Source: DATFES01 sp035457725 (GTDB lineage: Bacteria > Pseudomonadota > Alphaproteobacteria > CACIAM-22H2). From it: 64,000 nucleotides of DNA. Numbering within the stretch: position 1 is the first letter of the stretch; each line of letters starts with the position of its first letter. Location of the stretch: positions 1 through 64,000 of the forward strand of contig DATIBC010000041.1 in NCBI GenBank assembly GCA_035457725.1. The letters run 5' to 3'. This document shows positions 15,432 through 23,981 of the stretch, one piece after another. A program made the position numbers and the translations under genes. The notes under the pieces were generated by a model that was given only the letters and a program-made list of their open reading frames with translations, made no database searches and had not been told where the DNA came from.

Positions 15432-16433
15432 TCAAAAGCGAATCAACAAACGACCGATGATTCGGTCGCCCTCGGGCCGGTTCTCGACTAGATAGTCCTT
15501 CTGGTACTTGAGTTCGACCACGGCGCCGATCGGGTGCTGGTATTGGACCTGCGGGCCGATGCCGAGAGCGCGGCCGCGAAATCCGCCCAGAAACGGGACG
15601 TCATTCACCTCGTCGTCGCTGAATTGGTGATAGTAGTACCCACCGATGCCGACCAAGATCTTGCCCCAGTTGAGCTCCCAGCGGTAACCAAAGGAGTAAT
15701 CGACGAGTATCGCTTCGCCTGAATCGTAGTTGGTCTCCGGATTTTCGAAGTTGATGTCCAGCGTGATCTTGCTCGACACCTCGAAGCCGCCGTGAAGCCA
15801 AGTGAAGGCATAGGCCGGACTGAAGGTGAAATAACCTTGCCCGATGTTGACAAGGCGACTTGCCTCGAACGACGCGGTCGGAAAAGTAACATCGAAGCCG
15901 ACGGCCTGATGGAAATTCGGCGAGTGCCACGCCAGGAGCTGGGTGATGGTGATATCCCCTACGCCGGTCTTCGATTGGCGGCCAAACGGCGGCTGGCTAA
16001 ACGCCGCCGCAAGCCCGGCGGCCACCGGCGGCGGCAGCCCAGGAGGAATCGGCGGCGGTGGATTCTTGATCGAAACGCGCACCACCGGAACGATTAATTG
16101 CGTGAGCCAATCGGCGCCGAGCACCTTGAGCCCCGGGTTATAAAGAAAGCGCGCCGCGTAGGCCTGCGTCTCTAGCTTGAAATTCGGGAAGAGCGGGTCG
16201 CCGCTCGAGTTGTTGAAGCGATCGGCGTCGATGAAAATGAACTCATTGGCTAGATACAGACCTTCGGGCGGCAGATTGCCGACGCCGATGCCGTTAAGGC
16301 CGTTGGGAAACGGATTGCGTCCGGATTCCGTCGCCATGACTGCGCCGCTTGCCAGAAACATTCCGCCGAGCGCCAAGGCTATCGACGTCCGCCATCCGAT
16401 GGTCGTTTTCCCACCTGTCGACCCAGCCGCCAT
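15432..16433 (-). CDS. Outer-membrane channel of the phenol meta-pathway (Phenol_MetA_deg) family
   Basis: Putative outer-membrane beta-barrel for uptake of aromatic compounds. A basic N-terminus and a hydrophobic export signal (about residues 12–34, ending near VMATES) precede alternating strands rich in Tyr, Phe and Trp, e.g. YFTFSPAYAFTWLHGG and GYRWELNWGKILVGIGGYYY, and the protein ends in Phe (RLLIRF) as outer-membrane barrels do. Residues about 125–145 are a proline-rich insertion (PPPPIPPGLPPP). 333 aa. It sits directly after the regulator, in convergent orientation, so it plausibly serves the car-type pathway. Confidence 0.8.
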   Translation of the reverse strand: MAAGSTGGKTTIGWRTSIALALGGMFLASGAVMATESGRNPFPNGLNGIGVGNLPPEGLYLANEFIFIDADRFNNSSGDPLFPNFKLETQAYAARFLYNPGLKVLGADWLTQLIVPVVRVSIKNPPPPIPPGLPPPVAAGLAAAFSQPPFGRQSKTGVGDITITQLLAWHSPNFHQAVGFDVTFPTASFEASRLVNIGQGYFTFSPAYAFTWLHGGFEVSSKITLDINFENPETNYDSGEAILVDYSFGYRWELNWGKILVGIGGYYYHQFSDDEVNDVPFLGGFRGRALGIGPQVQYQHPIGAVVELKYQKDYLVENRPEGDRIIGRLLIRF

Positions 16434-16537
16434 CTCGAGGTCCTCCCGTTTCGCCAGTCTTTTGACGCCGCTGGCTGAGGCTGCCGGCCTCTGTCGACGC
16501 GTACGGGACGATGTCCTTGATCGGCGACAACAATTGC

Positions 16538-16585
16538 CATACGACTGTATGATGCAATCTTATCCTACAATAGTAGACTATAGTC
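16538..16585. promoter_or_regulatory. Cluster of three short palindromes between porin and GlcG-like gene
   Basis: Within 48 bases there are CATAC-N4-GTATG (16538–16551), CTAC-N4-GTAG (16565–16576) and GACTATAGTC (16576–16585). The first two share the 4-base spacer of the palindrome before carAa. The cluster lies between the divergent porin (start 16433) and glcG-like (start 16639) genes, so it is a candidate binding region for the same or another GntR-type regulator. Confidence 0.45.
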
Positions 16586-16638
16586 AAGCCGGCACCGCCG
16601 CAGGCGCGCCCACGGCTGGCAACACATGGAGAAATGCA

Positions 16639-17088
16639 ATGGCTGCAAAAACGTTTGCCCTGGAAGCCGCCGAGACCATCGCCGACACCGCTCTGGCCAA
16701 GGGACGTGAATTGCGTTTGGCACCGTTAACGGTGGCGGTGCTCGATGCCGGCGGGGTTCTTGTCGTGCTCAAGCGCGAGGACGGCTCGAGCCTGCTCCGC
16801 CCTGAGATCGCCGTCGGCAAGGCATGGGGTGCGCTGGCGATGGGCGTCGGAACGCGCGCGATCGCCGCGCGGGCCGCGCAAGCGCCGGCGTTCATTCATG
16901 CCGTGACGACGCTCGCCGGCGGACGTTTTGTCCCAGTCCCTGGCGGCGTCCTGATCCGCTACACGGATGACGAGATCGTCGGCGCAGTCGGGATCAGCGG
17001 TGATAGTTCGGACAATGACGAGACCTGCGCGGTCGCCGGAATAGTCGCCGCAGGATTCAAAGCGGATGCCGGCGGCCCGCCACGATGA
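16639..17088 (+). CDS. GlcG/HbpS-family protein (DUF336)
   Basis: A 149-residue single-domain protein of the GlcG/HbpS family, whose members include heme-binding proteins and small proteins encoded in catabolic operons; the biochemical role is mostly unclear. The family core is visible: VAVLDAGGVLVVLKREDGS, then VGKAWGALAMG, FVPVPGGVLIR and GAVGISGDSSDNDE. Start ATG 16639 with GGAG about 8 bases upstream; the frame is open to 16177 but that part is antisense to the porin gene. It may belong to the aromatic regulon. Confidence 0.82.
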   Translation: MAAKTFALEAAETIADTALAKGRELRLAPLTVAVLDAGGVLVVLKREDGSSLLRPEIAVGKAWGALAMGVGTRAIAARAAQAPAFIHAVTTLAGGRFVPVPGGVLIRYTDDEIVGAVGISGDSSDNDETCAVAGIVAAGFKADAGGPPR

Positions 17089-17096
17089 TCGGCGCG

Positions 17097-17552
17097 CTAT
17101 CGACTATTCGCGCCGGAAACCAGTTCCAAGATTTCGTCGCGATTAATCGCCCAGCGCGCCCAATCGGCAGGACCCAAGCCGAATCGGTTGCGATGATCGA
17201 GGCGGGCGCCATTTTCTACTAGAAAACGGGCGGTCGCAGCGTGTCCGCGCGCGCAAGCGAACATCAAGGCGGTATTGCCGGCGTCATTGACGGCGTCGAT
17301 TTGCGCGCCGCGAGCAAGCAGCAGCTTGGCGATGTCGAGCGCGCCTTTCGCCGCAGCTCGCATGAGAGCGGTGTCACCGTTTTGTCCGCTCGCATTCGGC
17401 GGGATTGCAGCGTCGAGTAGTCGTTCGACCGCGGCGAAATCTCCAAGTTCAACGGCGCGAATGATCTCAGGGTCATGCACAGCGCGGCGATCAAAGCGTG
17501 TTCCATGCGCCAACGTCAAGCGGCCCGATGTCGACATGATGGCGACCATCAA
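17097..17552 (-). CDS. Ankyrin-repeat protein
   Basis: A 151-residue protein with three to four ankyrin repeats, e.g. NGDTALMRAAAKGALDIA (about residues 58–75), AGNTALMFACARGHAATA (about 91–108) and a divergent first and last repeat. Probably a cytoplasmic protein-binding module with no enzymatic part. An in-frame second ATG lies five codons in, so the start is uncertain. It converges on the GlcG-like gene (8 bases apart). The partner is unknown. Confidence 0.82.
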   Translation of the reverse strand: MMVAIMSTSGRLTLAHGTRFDRRAVHDPEIIRAVELGDFAAVERLLDAAIPPNASGQNGDTALMRAAAKGALDIAKLLLARGAQIDAVNDAGNTALMFACARGHAATARFLVENGARLDHRNRFGLGPADWARWAINRDEILELVSGANSR

Positions 17553-17757
17553 TCCTGGCCATTAGTCCCGCTTGCCAGGGAAAGCCGCGATCTAGATCGG
17601 CCGATAGCGCGCTTACACGGTCTACAACCGCTCAGCGAGGCGCGGCCCGACGCATCTTCGAATCGGCCTTGCTTGACGGACGACCGATACCCGACGCAGT
17701 CTCGTCGCTATGATCCGCCGGCGAATTCGCCGGCAGACTTCATGTTACCCTTGGCCA

Positions 17758-18069
17758 ATGAGCGTCGCCGAGACGATCCGAAACAAGCTCACCGCCGCCT
17801 ACCAGCCGACGCGGCTCGCCGTCATCGACGAGTCGCATCGCCATACCGGACACGCTGGAGCGCGTCCCGAGGGCGAAACGCATTTTCGTGTCGAAATCGT
17901 CTCGGCCGCCTTTTCCGGCAAATCGCGCGTCGCCCGCCAGCGCGCTGTCTACCAGACGCTGAGCGACGAGCTTCGCGGCCCGGTCCACGCGCTTGCGCTC
18001 AGCACGTTGACCCCTGAGGAAGACCTAGCGCCCCTGCGCAACAGCGGAGTATCCCCAGCCGACCGATAA
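17758..18069 (+). CDS. bolA: BolA family protein
   Basis: A 103-residue BolA protein, partner of monothiol glutaredoxins in iron-sulfur and redox signalling. It starts MSVAETIRNKL and carries SHRHTGHAGARPEGETHFRV in two adjoining parts, with the His residues used for cluster binding, then the helix-turn region RVARQRAVYQTL. ATG 17758 was chosen because it begins the domain; the open frame extends to 17710. In many alphaproteobacteria bolA lies next to the J protein–cobS–cobT genes; here those are about 16 kb away. Confidence 0.9.
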   Translation: MSVAETIRNKLTAAYQPTRLAVIDESHRHTGHAGARPEGETHFRVEIVSAAFSGKSRVARQRAVYQTLSDELRGPVHALALSTLTPEEDLAPLRNSGVSPADR

Positions 18070-18222
18070 GCGCCGGATTGTTCCGTGGACTGTACAACTG
18101 AAACGAGTATAATACTAAAATATCGTATTAAAAGTTGCAATACGGACAAAACTACGGCATGATTTGTTCGAGTCGTGTTCTACCTGCGCGGGCAAATGCG
18201 CAGGGTAAGGATCCGGGGTATC

Positions 18223-18504
18223 ATGTCGGGCGTTTCGCCGCGCAATGTCCGCATTGGGCGCCGTCGAACCAGCATGCGGCTCGAGGCGGAATTCTGGTCC
18301 GCGCTCGCCGAGATGGCTGATCGCAAAGGCACGACGGCTGCGATGCTTTGCACCGAGATTGCGCGTCGACGCGGTAACTACGGACTCAGCGCCGCGGTCC
18401 GCGTCGAAGTGCTGAATTTTTTCCGGAGCACCTTCCATGAATCGGCGCCGGTGCGTCCGCGCAAGCAAAAGACCGGGTCACGAATATCTTCGTCTAGAGC
18501 ATGA
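18223..18504 (+). CDS. Ribbon-helix-helix domain protein
   Basis: A 93-residue protein whose first 70 residues match the ribbon-helix-helix domain of the aryl-sulfate-sulfotransferase-associated type (RHH_4): a short strand RRTSMRLEAEFW followed by two helices with KGTTAAMLCTEIARRR. Likely a small DNA-binding regulator. The tail after about residue 75 is basic and disordered. In-frame ATGs at 18175 and 18196 could extend it. The upstream 150 bases are AT-rich (18090–18150), unlike the surroundings, and probably hold its promoter. Confidence 0.75.
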   Translation: MSGVSPRNVRIGRRRTSMRLEAEFWSALAEMADRKGTTAAMLCTEIARRRGNYGLSAAVRVEVLNFFRSTFHESAPVRPRKQKTGSRISSSRA

Positions 18505-18810
18505 CCCGCGTCAGCGTAATCATATCGTGCGCCCTCATGGTTTGTCCTTCGCCTCGCACGCCCATCCTCATGGTGCGAGCCGCCTCATCGTGCGCGGTCG
18601 GCCTCTCCTTCGCCAGGCTCAAGATGAGGCCGGCCGTCGAAGGACGAAACATCGAGGATGGACATGCGGCTCAGGATGCCGAGGCTCACCATGAAGACAA
18701 ATTCATCAGTCCTCGCCCCGGCGCGACGCATGCCTCCCCCTCATCCCGAGCTTGTCGAGGGACGAAAGGCGAGGGCCAAGGCCGGCGATTCAACCTCGGC
18801 GGATCATATT
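18505..18810. repeat. Degenerate intergenic repeat (REP/RIME-like)
   Basis: No gene is seen here. The stretch contains several variants, in both orientations, of a motif like CCTCATCCCGAGCTTGTCGA followed by GGGACGAA (best copy about 18731–18760; inverted variant about 18605–18650, ending GTCGAAGGACGAAA). Such palindromic elements recur between genes in many GC-rich Proteobacteria. Here they look decayed and stacked. Only a genome-wide count can show the copy number. Confidence 0.5.
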
Positions 18811-20154
18811 CTAGGACGCCGCGTTTAGCGGCAGCGGCGTTCCGGCGTCTCCCTGGGCCGCTACCCCGGTCGGCGGCGGCATGACGCGCAACGCGACAAT
18901 CTGATTGCGCTTGCGCCGCAGAATCTCGAACCGATATCCGTAAAAAGTGAACACCTGTCCGACCTCGGGAATCCGCCGCGCCTCGTGGAGGACCAACCCG
19001 GCGATGGTGGTCGCGTGCTGATCGGGCAAGCGCCAGTCGAGATCGCGATTGAGATCGCGGATTGCCACGTGCCCGTCGACGATATAGCTGCCGTCGGGCT
19101 GAGGCCGCACGCCTGGGGCTTGAAACTCGTGTCGCTCGGCGATTTCTCCAACGATTTCCTCAAGGATGTCCTCGAGCGTGACCACGCCCAGCAGCGCCCC
19201 GTATTCGTCGACGACAAGGGCAAAATGCTCCCGCCGGCGGCGAAACGCTTCGAGTTGATCGAATAGCGTCGTCGATTCGGGGATGAACCATGGGCGCGCC
19301 GCGATCTCGACGATATTGATGGCGTCCGGATTCCCCTCCCGGATGCGCAGCGCCTGCAATAGGGCCTTGGCATGCAGTACGCCGACGATGTTCTCCGGCT
19401 GCCCGCGCCACAACGGAATGCGGGTGTGCGGGCTCGCCAAAGCCTGCTCGAGTATCGCCGTCGGCTTCTGGTCGGCGTTGATCGAAAGCACGTTCTGCCG
19501 ATGCACCATGATCTGCGCGACCTCGACCTCGGCAAGATCGAGAATCGAGCGCAACATCGCCCGTTCGCGCGGCGCGGCGCGGTCGGGGGCGACGTGCAAT
19601 TCGATCGCGCCGCGTAGCTCCTCCACCGCGGCTTCGGGGTTGCGCTCGAGCCGGTGCACGCCGATAAGGCGGAACAGGCTCCTGGCGATCGCCTGCGTTG
19701 CCATCGACACCGGCGCCAACATGCGCACGGCGACGTCGATCGCCGGCGCCAGCGCGAGGACGACGCGCACCGGACGGTTGATGGCGAAGGTCTTGGGCAT
19801 CACCTCGCCGAACAACACGACAAGCGCCGTCATGGCGATGGCCGAATATGCGATGCCGGCCTCGCCGAACAACTCGATCAGCGCGGCGGTGGCGAAGGCA
19901 GAGGCGACAATGTTGACGAAATTATTGCCGAGCAGGATCGCCGCCAGCACGACATCCAGCCGATCGCGCAGCTTGAGTGTGAGCTGCGCCCGCCGATTGC
20001 CCTTGCGCGCCAGCGCATGGAGCCGCGGTCGCGAGGCGGCGGTTAGCGCCGTTTCCGAGATCGAGAACAGCGCCGACACGGCGAGCAAAAGGGCGATGAC
20101 GGTCGCCGACAGCCAAACCGGTCCAGGGATTTGAAAACCGGCTTCCACTGTCAC
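18811..20154 (-). CDS. CorC/HlyC-family CBS-domain membrane protein
   Basis: Inner-membrane protein of the CNNM/CorC type, often annotated hemolysin-related and linked to divalent cation (Mg, Co) transport. 447 aa: an N-terminal CNNM domain with three to four helices (SISETALTAASRPRLHALA), then a CBS pair (about 205–330, with MVHRQNVLSINADQKP), then a CorC/HlyC C-terminal domain (DGSYIVDGHVAIRDLNRDL). It follows the aroKB gene with a 3-base gap, an arrangement common in alphaproteobacteria. Confidence 0.9.
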   Translation of the reverse strand: MTVEAGFQIPGPVWLSATVIALLLAVSALFSISETALTAASRPRLHALARKGNRRAQLTLKLRDRLDVVLAAILLGNNFVNIVASAFATAALIELFGEAGIAYSAIAMTALVVLFGEVMPKTFAINRPVRVVLALAPAIDVAVRMLAPVSMATQAIARSLFRLIGVHRLERNPEAAVEELRGAIELHVAPDRAAPRERAMLRSILDLAEVEVAQIMVHRQNVLSINADQKPTAILEQALASPHTRIPLWRGQPENIVGVLHAKALLQALRIREGNPDAINIVEIAARPWFIPESTTLFDQLEAFRRRREHFALVVDEYGALLGVVTLEDILEEIVGEIAERHEFQAPGVRPQPDGSYIVDGHVAIRDLNRDLDWRLPDQHATTIAGLVLHEARRIPEVGQVFTFYGYRFEILRRKRNQIVALRVMPPPTGVAAQGDAGTPLPLNAAS

Positions 20155-20157
20155 GCC

Positions 20158-21846
20158 TCAAGCGGCCACGGCGTCGGCGAGAAGCGCGCGCAACGCGGCG
20201 GGATCGACATCGCGAGCGACGAAAGCCTCGCCGATCCCGCGCGCCAGGATGAATATGGCGGCGCCTCCCCGCGCTTTCTTGTCGTGCGCCATCGACGCGA
20301 TCAGCGAATTGGCGTCCAGTCGGCCCAAATCGGCTCTCGCCAGCGCCGTTGGCAGCCCGACCGCCTCGAGATGCCTGCGAACGCGTTCGGCGTCCCCGGT
20401 CGCGCACAGCCCTAGCCGCGCTGAAAGCTCGAACGCCAGCGTTATCCCGATCGCCACCGCCTCGCCATGCAGCAGCGCCTCGCCAAATCCGGTCGCTGCT
20501 TCGAGCGCATGGCCAAACGTATGGCCGAGATTGAGCAACGCCCGCCGACCAGCCTCGCGCTCGTCGGCGGCGACGATCCGCGCCTTGGCGCGGACTGAGC
20601 GCGCCACCGCGAAGGACTGCGCCGCCGAATCGCCGGCCAGCACGCGCGATCCGTTGGCTTCGAGCCAGGCAAAGAAATCGGCGTCGTCGATGAGTCCATA
20701 CTTGACGATCTCGGCATAGCCAGCGCGAAGCTCGCGCGCAGATAGCGTCTTGAGCGCGTCGAGGTCGGCGACGACCATTCTCGGCTGGTGAAACGCGCCG
20801 ACGAGATTCTTGCCATGGCGCGTGTTGATGCCCGTTTTGCCGCCGACCGAACTGTCGACCTGGGCGAGCAGCGTCGTCGGTGCCTGGACATAATCGATTC
20901 CGCGCAGCACGAGACTCGCGGCGAATCCGGTGAGGTCGCCGACCACTCCGCCGCCGAGCGCCATCAGCATGGCGCCGCGATCGGGCTTCAAATCGAGGAC
21001 GCGCTCGACCAGCGACTGGAGGTGAGCGAAGTCCTTGGCGCCCTCGCCCGGCGCCACTTCGATCAATTGCGCGGCGACGCCGGCGGCATCGAGCCCGAAT
21101 TTGGCGCGCGGCCATTGCGTCCGCGCGACGTTGACGTCACTGACGACGATGAGCCGTCGTTCGCGCAGTAGCGGCAGAACGAGTTGGCCTACGCGGTCGA
21201 GCAATCCGGCGCCGATATGAACATCGTAACCGCGCGCCCCTAGCTCGACCCGCACTTGCGTTACGTTCTCGATCCTGGCCTCGCCGGCAAGATAGCGCCG
21301 CAGCGCCTCGGCGACGCGCTCGACGGTCGCCTCGGGCGGTCCATCGACACTTTCGACCCGAATATCGGCCTGCGCATATATGGGATTGCGCTCGGCCATC
21401 AATCGCGACAGAACTTCGCGCGGATCGCCCCGCTTCAGCAGCGGTCGGTTGTTTCGCCGCGCCACGCGACGCAACAGCAAATCGAGATCGGCGTCGAGCC
21501 ACACCGAAATGCCGCGCGCCTTGATCTTGGCGCGCGTTTCCGGATCGATGAACGCGCCGCCGCCGGTCGAAAGCACCTGCGTTGGCGCGTCGAGGAGCCG
21601 TTGAACGATCTTTCGCTCGCCCTCGCGGAATGCTTGTTCGCCGAGCGTGTCGAAAATTTCTTCGACCGACCGGCCGGCCGCCGCCTCGATCTCGTGATCG
21701 GCGTCGGTGAATGGCACTCCCAGTCGCTGTGCCAGTCGCCGGCCGATCGCGCTCTTGCCGGCTCCCATCAGCCCGACGAAGACGATGGTGCGCGGAACGG
21801 CGGGCGCGACCGGATCGGCCGGCGTATCCGAATTAGATCGCGCCAT
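20158..21846 (-). CDS. aroKB: Bifunctional shikimate kinase / 3-dehydroquinate synthase (AroK–AroB fusion)
   Basis: Two shikimate-pathway enzymes in one 562-aa chain. Residues about 18–185 are shikimate kinase (P-loop GLMGAGKS at 25–32, then DADHEIEAAAGRSVEEIF and STGGGAFIDPETR). From about 195 to the end is 3-dehydroquinate synthase (VSDVNVARTQW, GGGVVGDLTGFAASLVLRG, STVGG-type SSVGGKTGINTRHGKN, and metal-site LLNLGHTFGHALE). There is no stop or second start signal at the junction, so it is a true fusion; usually the genes are adjacent but separate. The two steps are not consecutive in the pathway. Confidence 0.93.
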   Translation of the reverse strand: MARSNSDTPADPVAPAVPRTIVFVGLMGAGKSAIGRRLAQRLGVPFTDADHEIEAAAGRSVEEIFDTLGEQAFREGERKIVQRLLDAPTQVLSTGGGAFIDPETRAKIKARGISVWLDADLDLLLRRVARRNNRPLLKRGDPREVLSRLMAERNPIYAQADIRVESVDGPPEATVERVAEALRRYLAGEARIENVTQVRVELGARGYDVHIGAGLLDRVGQLVLPLLRERRLIVVSDVNVARTQWPRAKFGLDAAGVAAQLIEVAPGEGAKDFAHLQSLVERVLDLKPDRGAMLMALGGGVVGDLTGFAASLVLRGIDYVQAPTTLLAQVDSSVGGKTGINTRHGKNLVGAFHQPRMVVADLDALKTLSARELRAGYAEIVKYGLIDDADFFAWLEANGSRVLAGDSAAQSFAVARSVRAKARIVAADEREAGRRALLNLGHTFGHALEAATGFGEALLHGEAVAIGITLAFELSARLGLCATGDAERVRRHLEAVGLPTALARADLGRLDANSLIASMAHDKKARGGAAIFILARGIGEAFVARDVDPAALRALLADAVAA

Positions 21847-22058
21847 GCGTCAGCCGAACAAGGCGGCGCGTCGCCTCGCGCGGCTCCGGCGTTGGCGCGT
21901 ATGCGGCGCTGCGTGGACCGTGGATTGATCGTCTCGATGCGAGCCGATAGACTGCCTCAGAACTGCCATGTTTGAAATGTAACAGAATCTCACGCCCCTG
22001 TCGCGTCCGCTACTGGCATGAAAATGTTTCGTTTCTCCAGATTCTCGGGATCCAAAAG

Positions 22059-22199
22059 TTGACGCGACTTCTGGTGTTGATTATCGCGCTGGTCGTGGCC
22101 GTGGCGGTCGGTGGCGCGGCGTTTCTCGCCCTGACCGATATTCCTGCGCCGACCCAACGAATCGAAAAGGTGGTGCCGAGTGACAAGCTGCCGCGTTGA
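22059..22199 (+). CDS. Small single-helix membrane protein
   Basis: Reading from a TTG at 22059 gives 46 residues: a basic tip (LTRLL), one hydrophobic helix to about residue 24, then a short periplasmic-side tail DIPAPTQRIEKVVPSDKLPR. Short proteins of this layout with a conserved PAPT…EKV(V/I)P tail occur near xerD in alphaproteobacteria. The function is unknown. The TTG start has GGGA about 8 bases upstream; an ATG further upstream (21972) would add an unlikely Cys/Arg-rich head. It overlaps the start of the next gene. Confidence 0.65.
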   Translation: MTRLLVLIIALVVAVAVGGAAFLALTDIPAPTQRIEKVVPSDKLPR

Positions 22200-23979
22200 T
22201 CGGCAGCGACGAAGGCTGAGACTCGGCGCCGTGCTGCTGGCGTCGTGGCTCGCCGCCAGCGCGGCTTCGGCGCAAGTCGGTCCGCCGATTCGCTTGACGC
22301 CGCCGCCGCGCAGCGATTCGCCAAGCGCCTCGCAGCCGGCGTCGCCGGAAAGCCCGCGCCCCGGCGCGATCGAGATCGAGCGCGCGCGCCCGGTCGATTT
22401 CGATGCGATCGGTCTCGGCGGCGCCGCGCGCGGCGGCTTACCGCAGGACCTATGGGAGCGCTCGGATCCGGCGACCATCGACCGTCTGCTCGGCGCGCTT
22501 CCGGGCGGCTTCACCTCGAAAGCGGCCCGCGACATTGCGCGGCGGCTGCTGGCAAGCGCCGCCTCCCCGCCGCGCGGCGCGGCGCCCGCGGCGCCCAGCG
22601 AGGGCGATCGCGCCAGCTTTGCGAGTCGGCGCGCCGAGCGCTTGATGGCGATCGGCGAAATCGCCGCCGCCATCGACCTCGCGAAGGCGCTGCCTTCGCG
22701 GCTCGCCGATGAAGGCGCGGCACGCGTGCAGCTCGACGGACTATGGCTCGCTGGCGACAACAACGCCGCCTGCGCGTTCGCGCGCGCCCAGGGCGCCCGT
22801 TACACCACGGCCTATTGGTTGAAGTCGGGCATTTTCTGCCAGATGCTCGCCGGCGATCGCGGCCGAGCCCAACTTGGCCTCAACTTGCTCCGCGAGCAAG
22901 GCCAGGAAGATCCGGCGTTCGTCAGGTTGGCGCTCGCCACCGGAACGACCGCACCGCAGTCGGTCGGTCCGATCAAGGATGTGTCTCCGCTGATGCTGGC
23001 GATGCTGCGCGCGACGCGTCATCCGTTGACCGTCGAGCTCACCCGTGGCGCCCCGGTCGCGATGCTGCCTTCGATCGCCGATAGCCAGGATACGCCGATC
23101 GACGTCAAGCTGGCGGCAGCCGAGCGGGCGCTTGCTTATGGCGTGATCGCGCCCGAACGGCTGGTCGCGCATTACGAATCCGTCGATCTCCGGCCCGGTC
23201 AGGTAGCCAACGCGGGCTCGTTCGCGGCAAGCGACAAAGGGCCGCGGGGCCGGGCTGCGCTTTATCGCTCGGCCAAGGAACAGACGCTCCCAGTCACGAA
23301 AGCCGAGGCGCTGCGTCGGCTGTGGTCCAGCGCGGCGACGCCCGAGGCGCGCGCCGCCTTGTGGCAGGTCGGCGCGCCTTTGGTCCGTGCGCTCAATCCT
23401 TCGGCCGAGCTCGCGTGGTTCGCTGACGACGCGGTGCGCGTGTTGCTGGTCTCTGGGGACCTCGATGCGGCGCGCGTCTGGGCCGCCTCGAGCCACCTTG
23501 CGCCGGCCCCAACGCCTGGAGCGGCCGATGAACGCGCGCCGCTTTGGCCGGTGCAGCGCCTCGCCGGCGGCGATTCGCTCGCACCCTGGGAACCAGAACA
23601 GCTTGCGGCTTGGCGTCGGAGCAACGATCGAATCGCGCGCGAGACGGCGGAGGCGCGGCGAATCCTGCTGGCGACGCTGTTCGCGGCCCTCGGCGAACCG
23701 GCGGCGCCGCAACTTGTGCCGACCATAGACCCGGCTGGGCCGTCATCGCGCAAGACGGAAATGCCGGATCCGGCGCTGTGGCTGGCGATGCTGTCGGCGG
23801 CGTCGGACCGCCGCGCCGGCGAGTCGGCCATCGCGGCGCTGATTATCCTCGGCCCCGACGGCGACGCCGACGGCAATCTCTATTCGTTGGGCGCGGCGCT
23901 CGCGGCGCTCAAGAACGCGGGGTTCGAACGCGAGGCCCGGGCGCTCGCGGTCGAGGCGGCCATCGCCGCGGGAATTTGA
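22180..23979 (+). CDS. Exported helical protein of unknown function (599 aa)
   Basis: Not assigned. It starts with GTG 22180, inside the preceding small gene. An N-terminal signal peptide (residues about 13–31, LGAVLLASWLAASAASAQ) suggests export, followed by a Pro/Ser-rich linker. The rest is almost all helix-forming, rich in Ala, Arg and Leu, with recurring Leu-Trp-Gly and RAALWQVGAPLVRAL-type segments that suggest a superhelical repeat protein. It is in the same transcription unit as xerD, which begins 2 bases after its stop. Proteins of this layout next to xerD occur in other alphaproteobacteria. Confidence 0.75.
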   Translation: MTSCRVDRQRRRLRLGAVLLASWLAASAASAQVGPPIRLTPPPRSDSPSASQPASPESPRPGAIEIERARPVDFDAIGLGGAARGGLPQDLWERSDPATIDRLLGALPGGFTSKAARDIARRLLASAASPPRGAAPAAPSEGDRASFASRRAERLMAIGEIAAAIDLAKALPSRLADEGAARVQLDGLWLAGDNNAACAFARAQGARYTTAYWLKSGIFCQMLAGDRGRAQLGLNLLREQGQEDPAFVRLALATGTTAPQSVGPIKDVSPLMLAMLRATRHPLTVELTRGAPVAMLPSIADSQDTPIDVKLAAAERALAYGVIAPERLVAHYESVDLRPGQVANAGSFAASDKGPRGRAALYRSAKEQTLPVTKAEALRRLWSSAATPEARAALWQVGAPLVRALNPSAELAWFADDAVRVLLVSGDLDAARVWAASSHLAPAPTPGAADERAPLWPVQRLAGGDSLAPWEPEQLAAWRRSNDRIARETAEARRILLATLFAALGEPAAPQLVPTIDPAGPSSRKTEMPDPALWLAMLSAASDRRAGESAIAALIILGPDGDADGNLYSLGAALAALKNAGFEREARALAVEAAIAAGI

Positions 23980-23981
23980 TC

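Noticed and set aside
18505..18810. CRISPR array
   Set aside because: Repeats are imperfect, inverted as well as direct, and not regularly spaced; no cas genes in the window.
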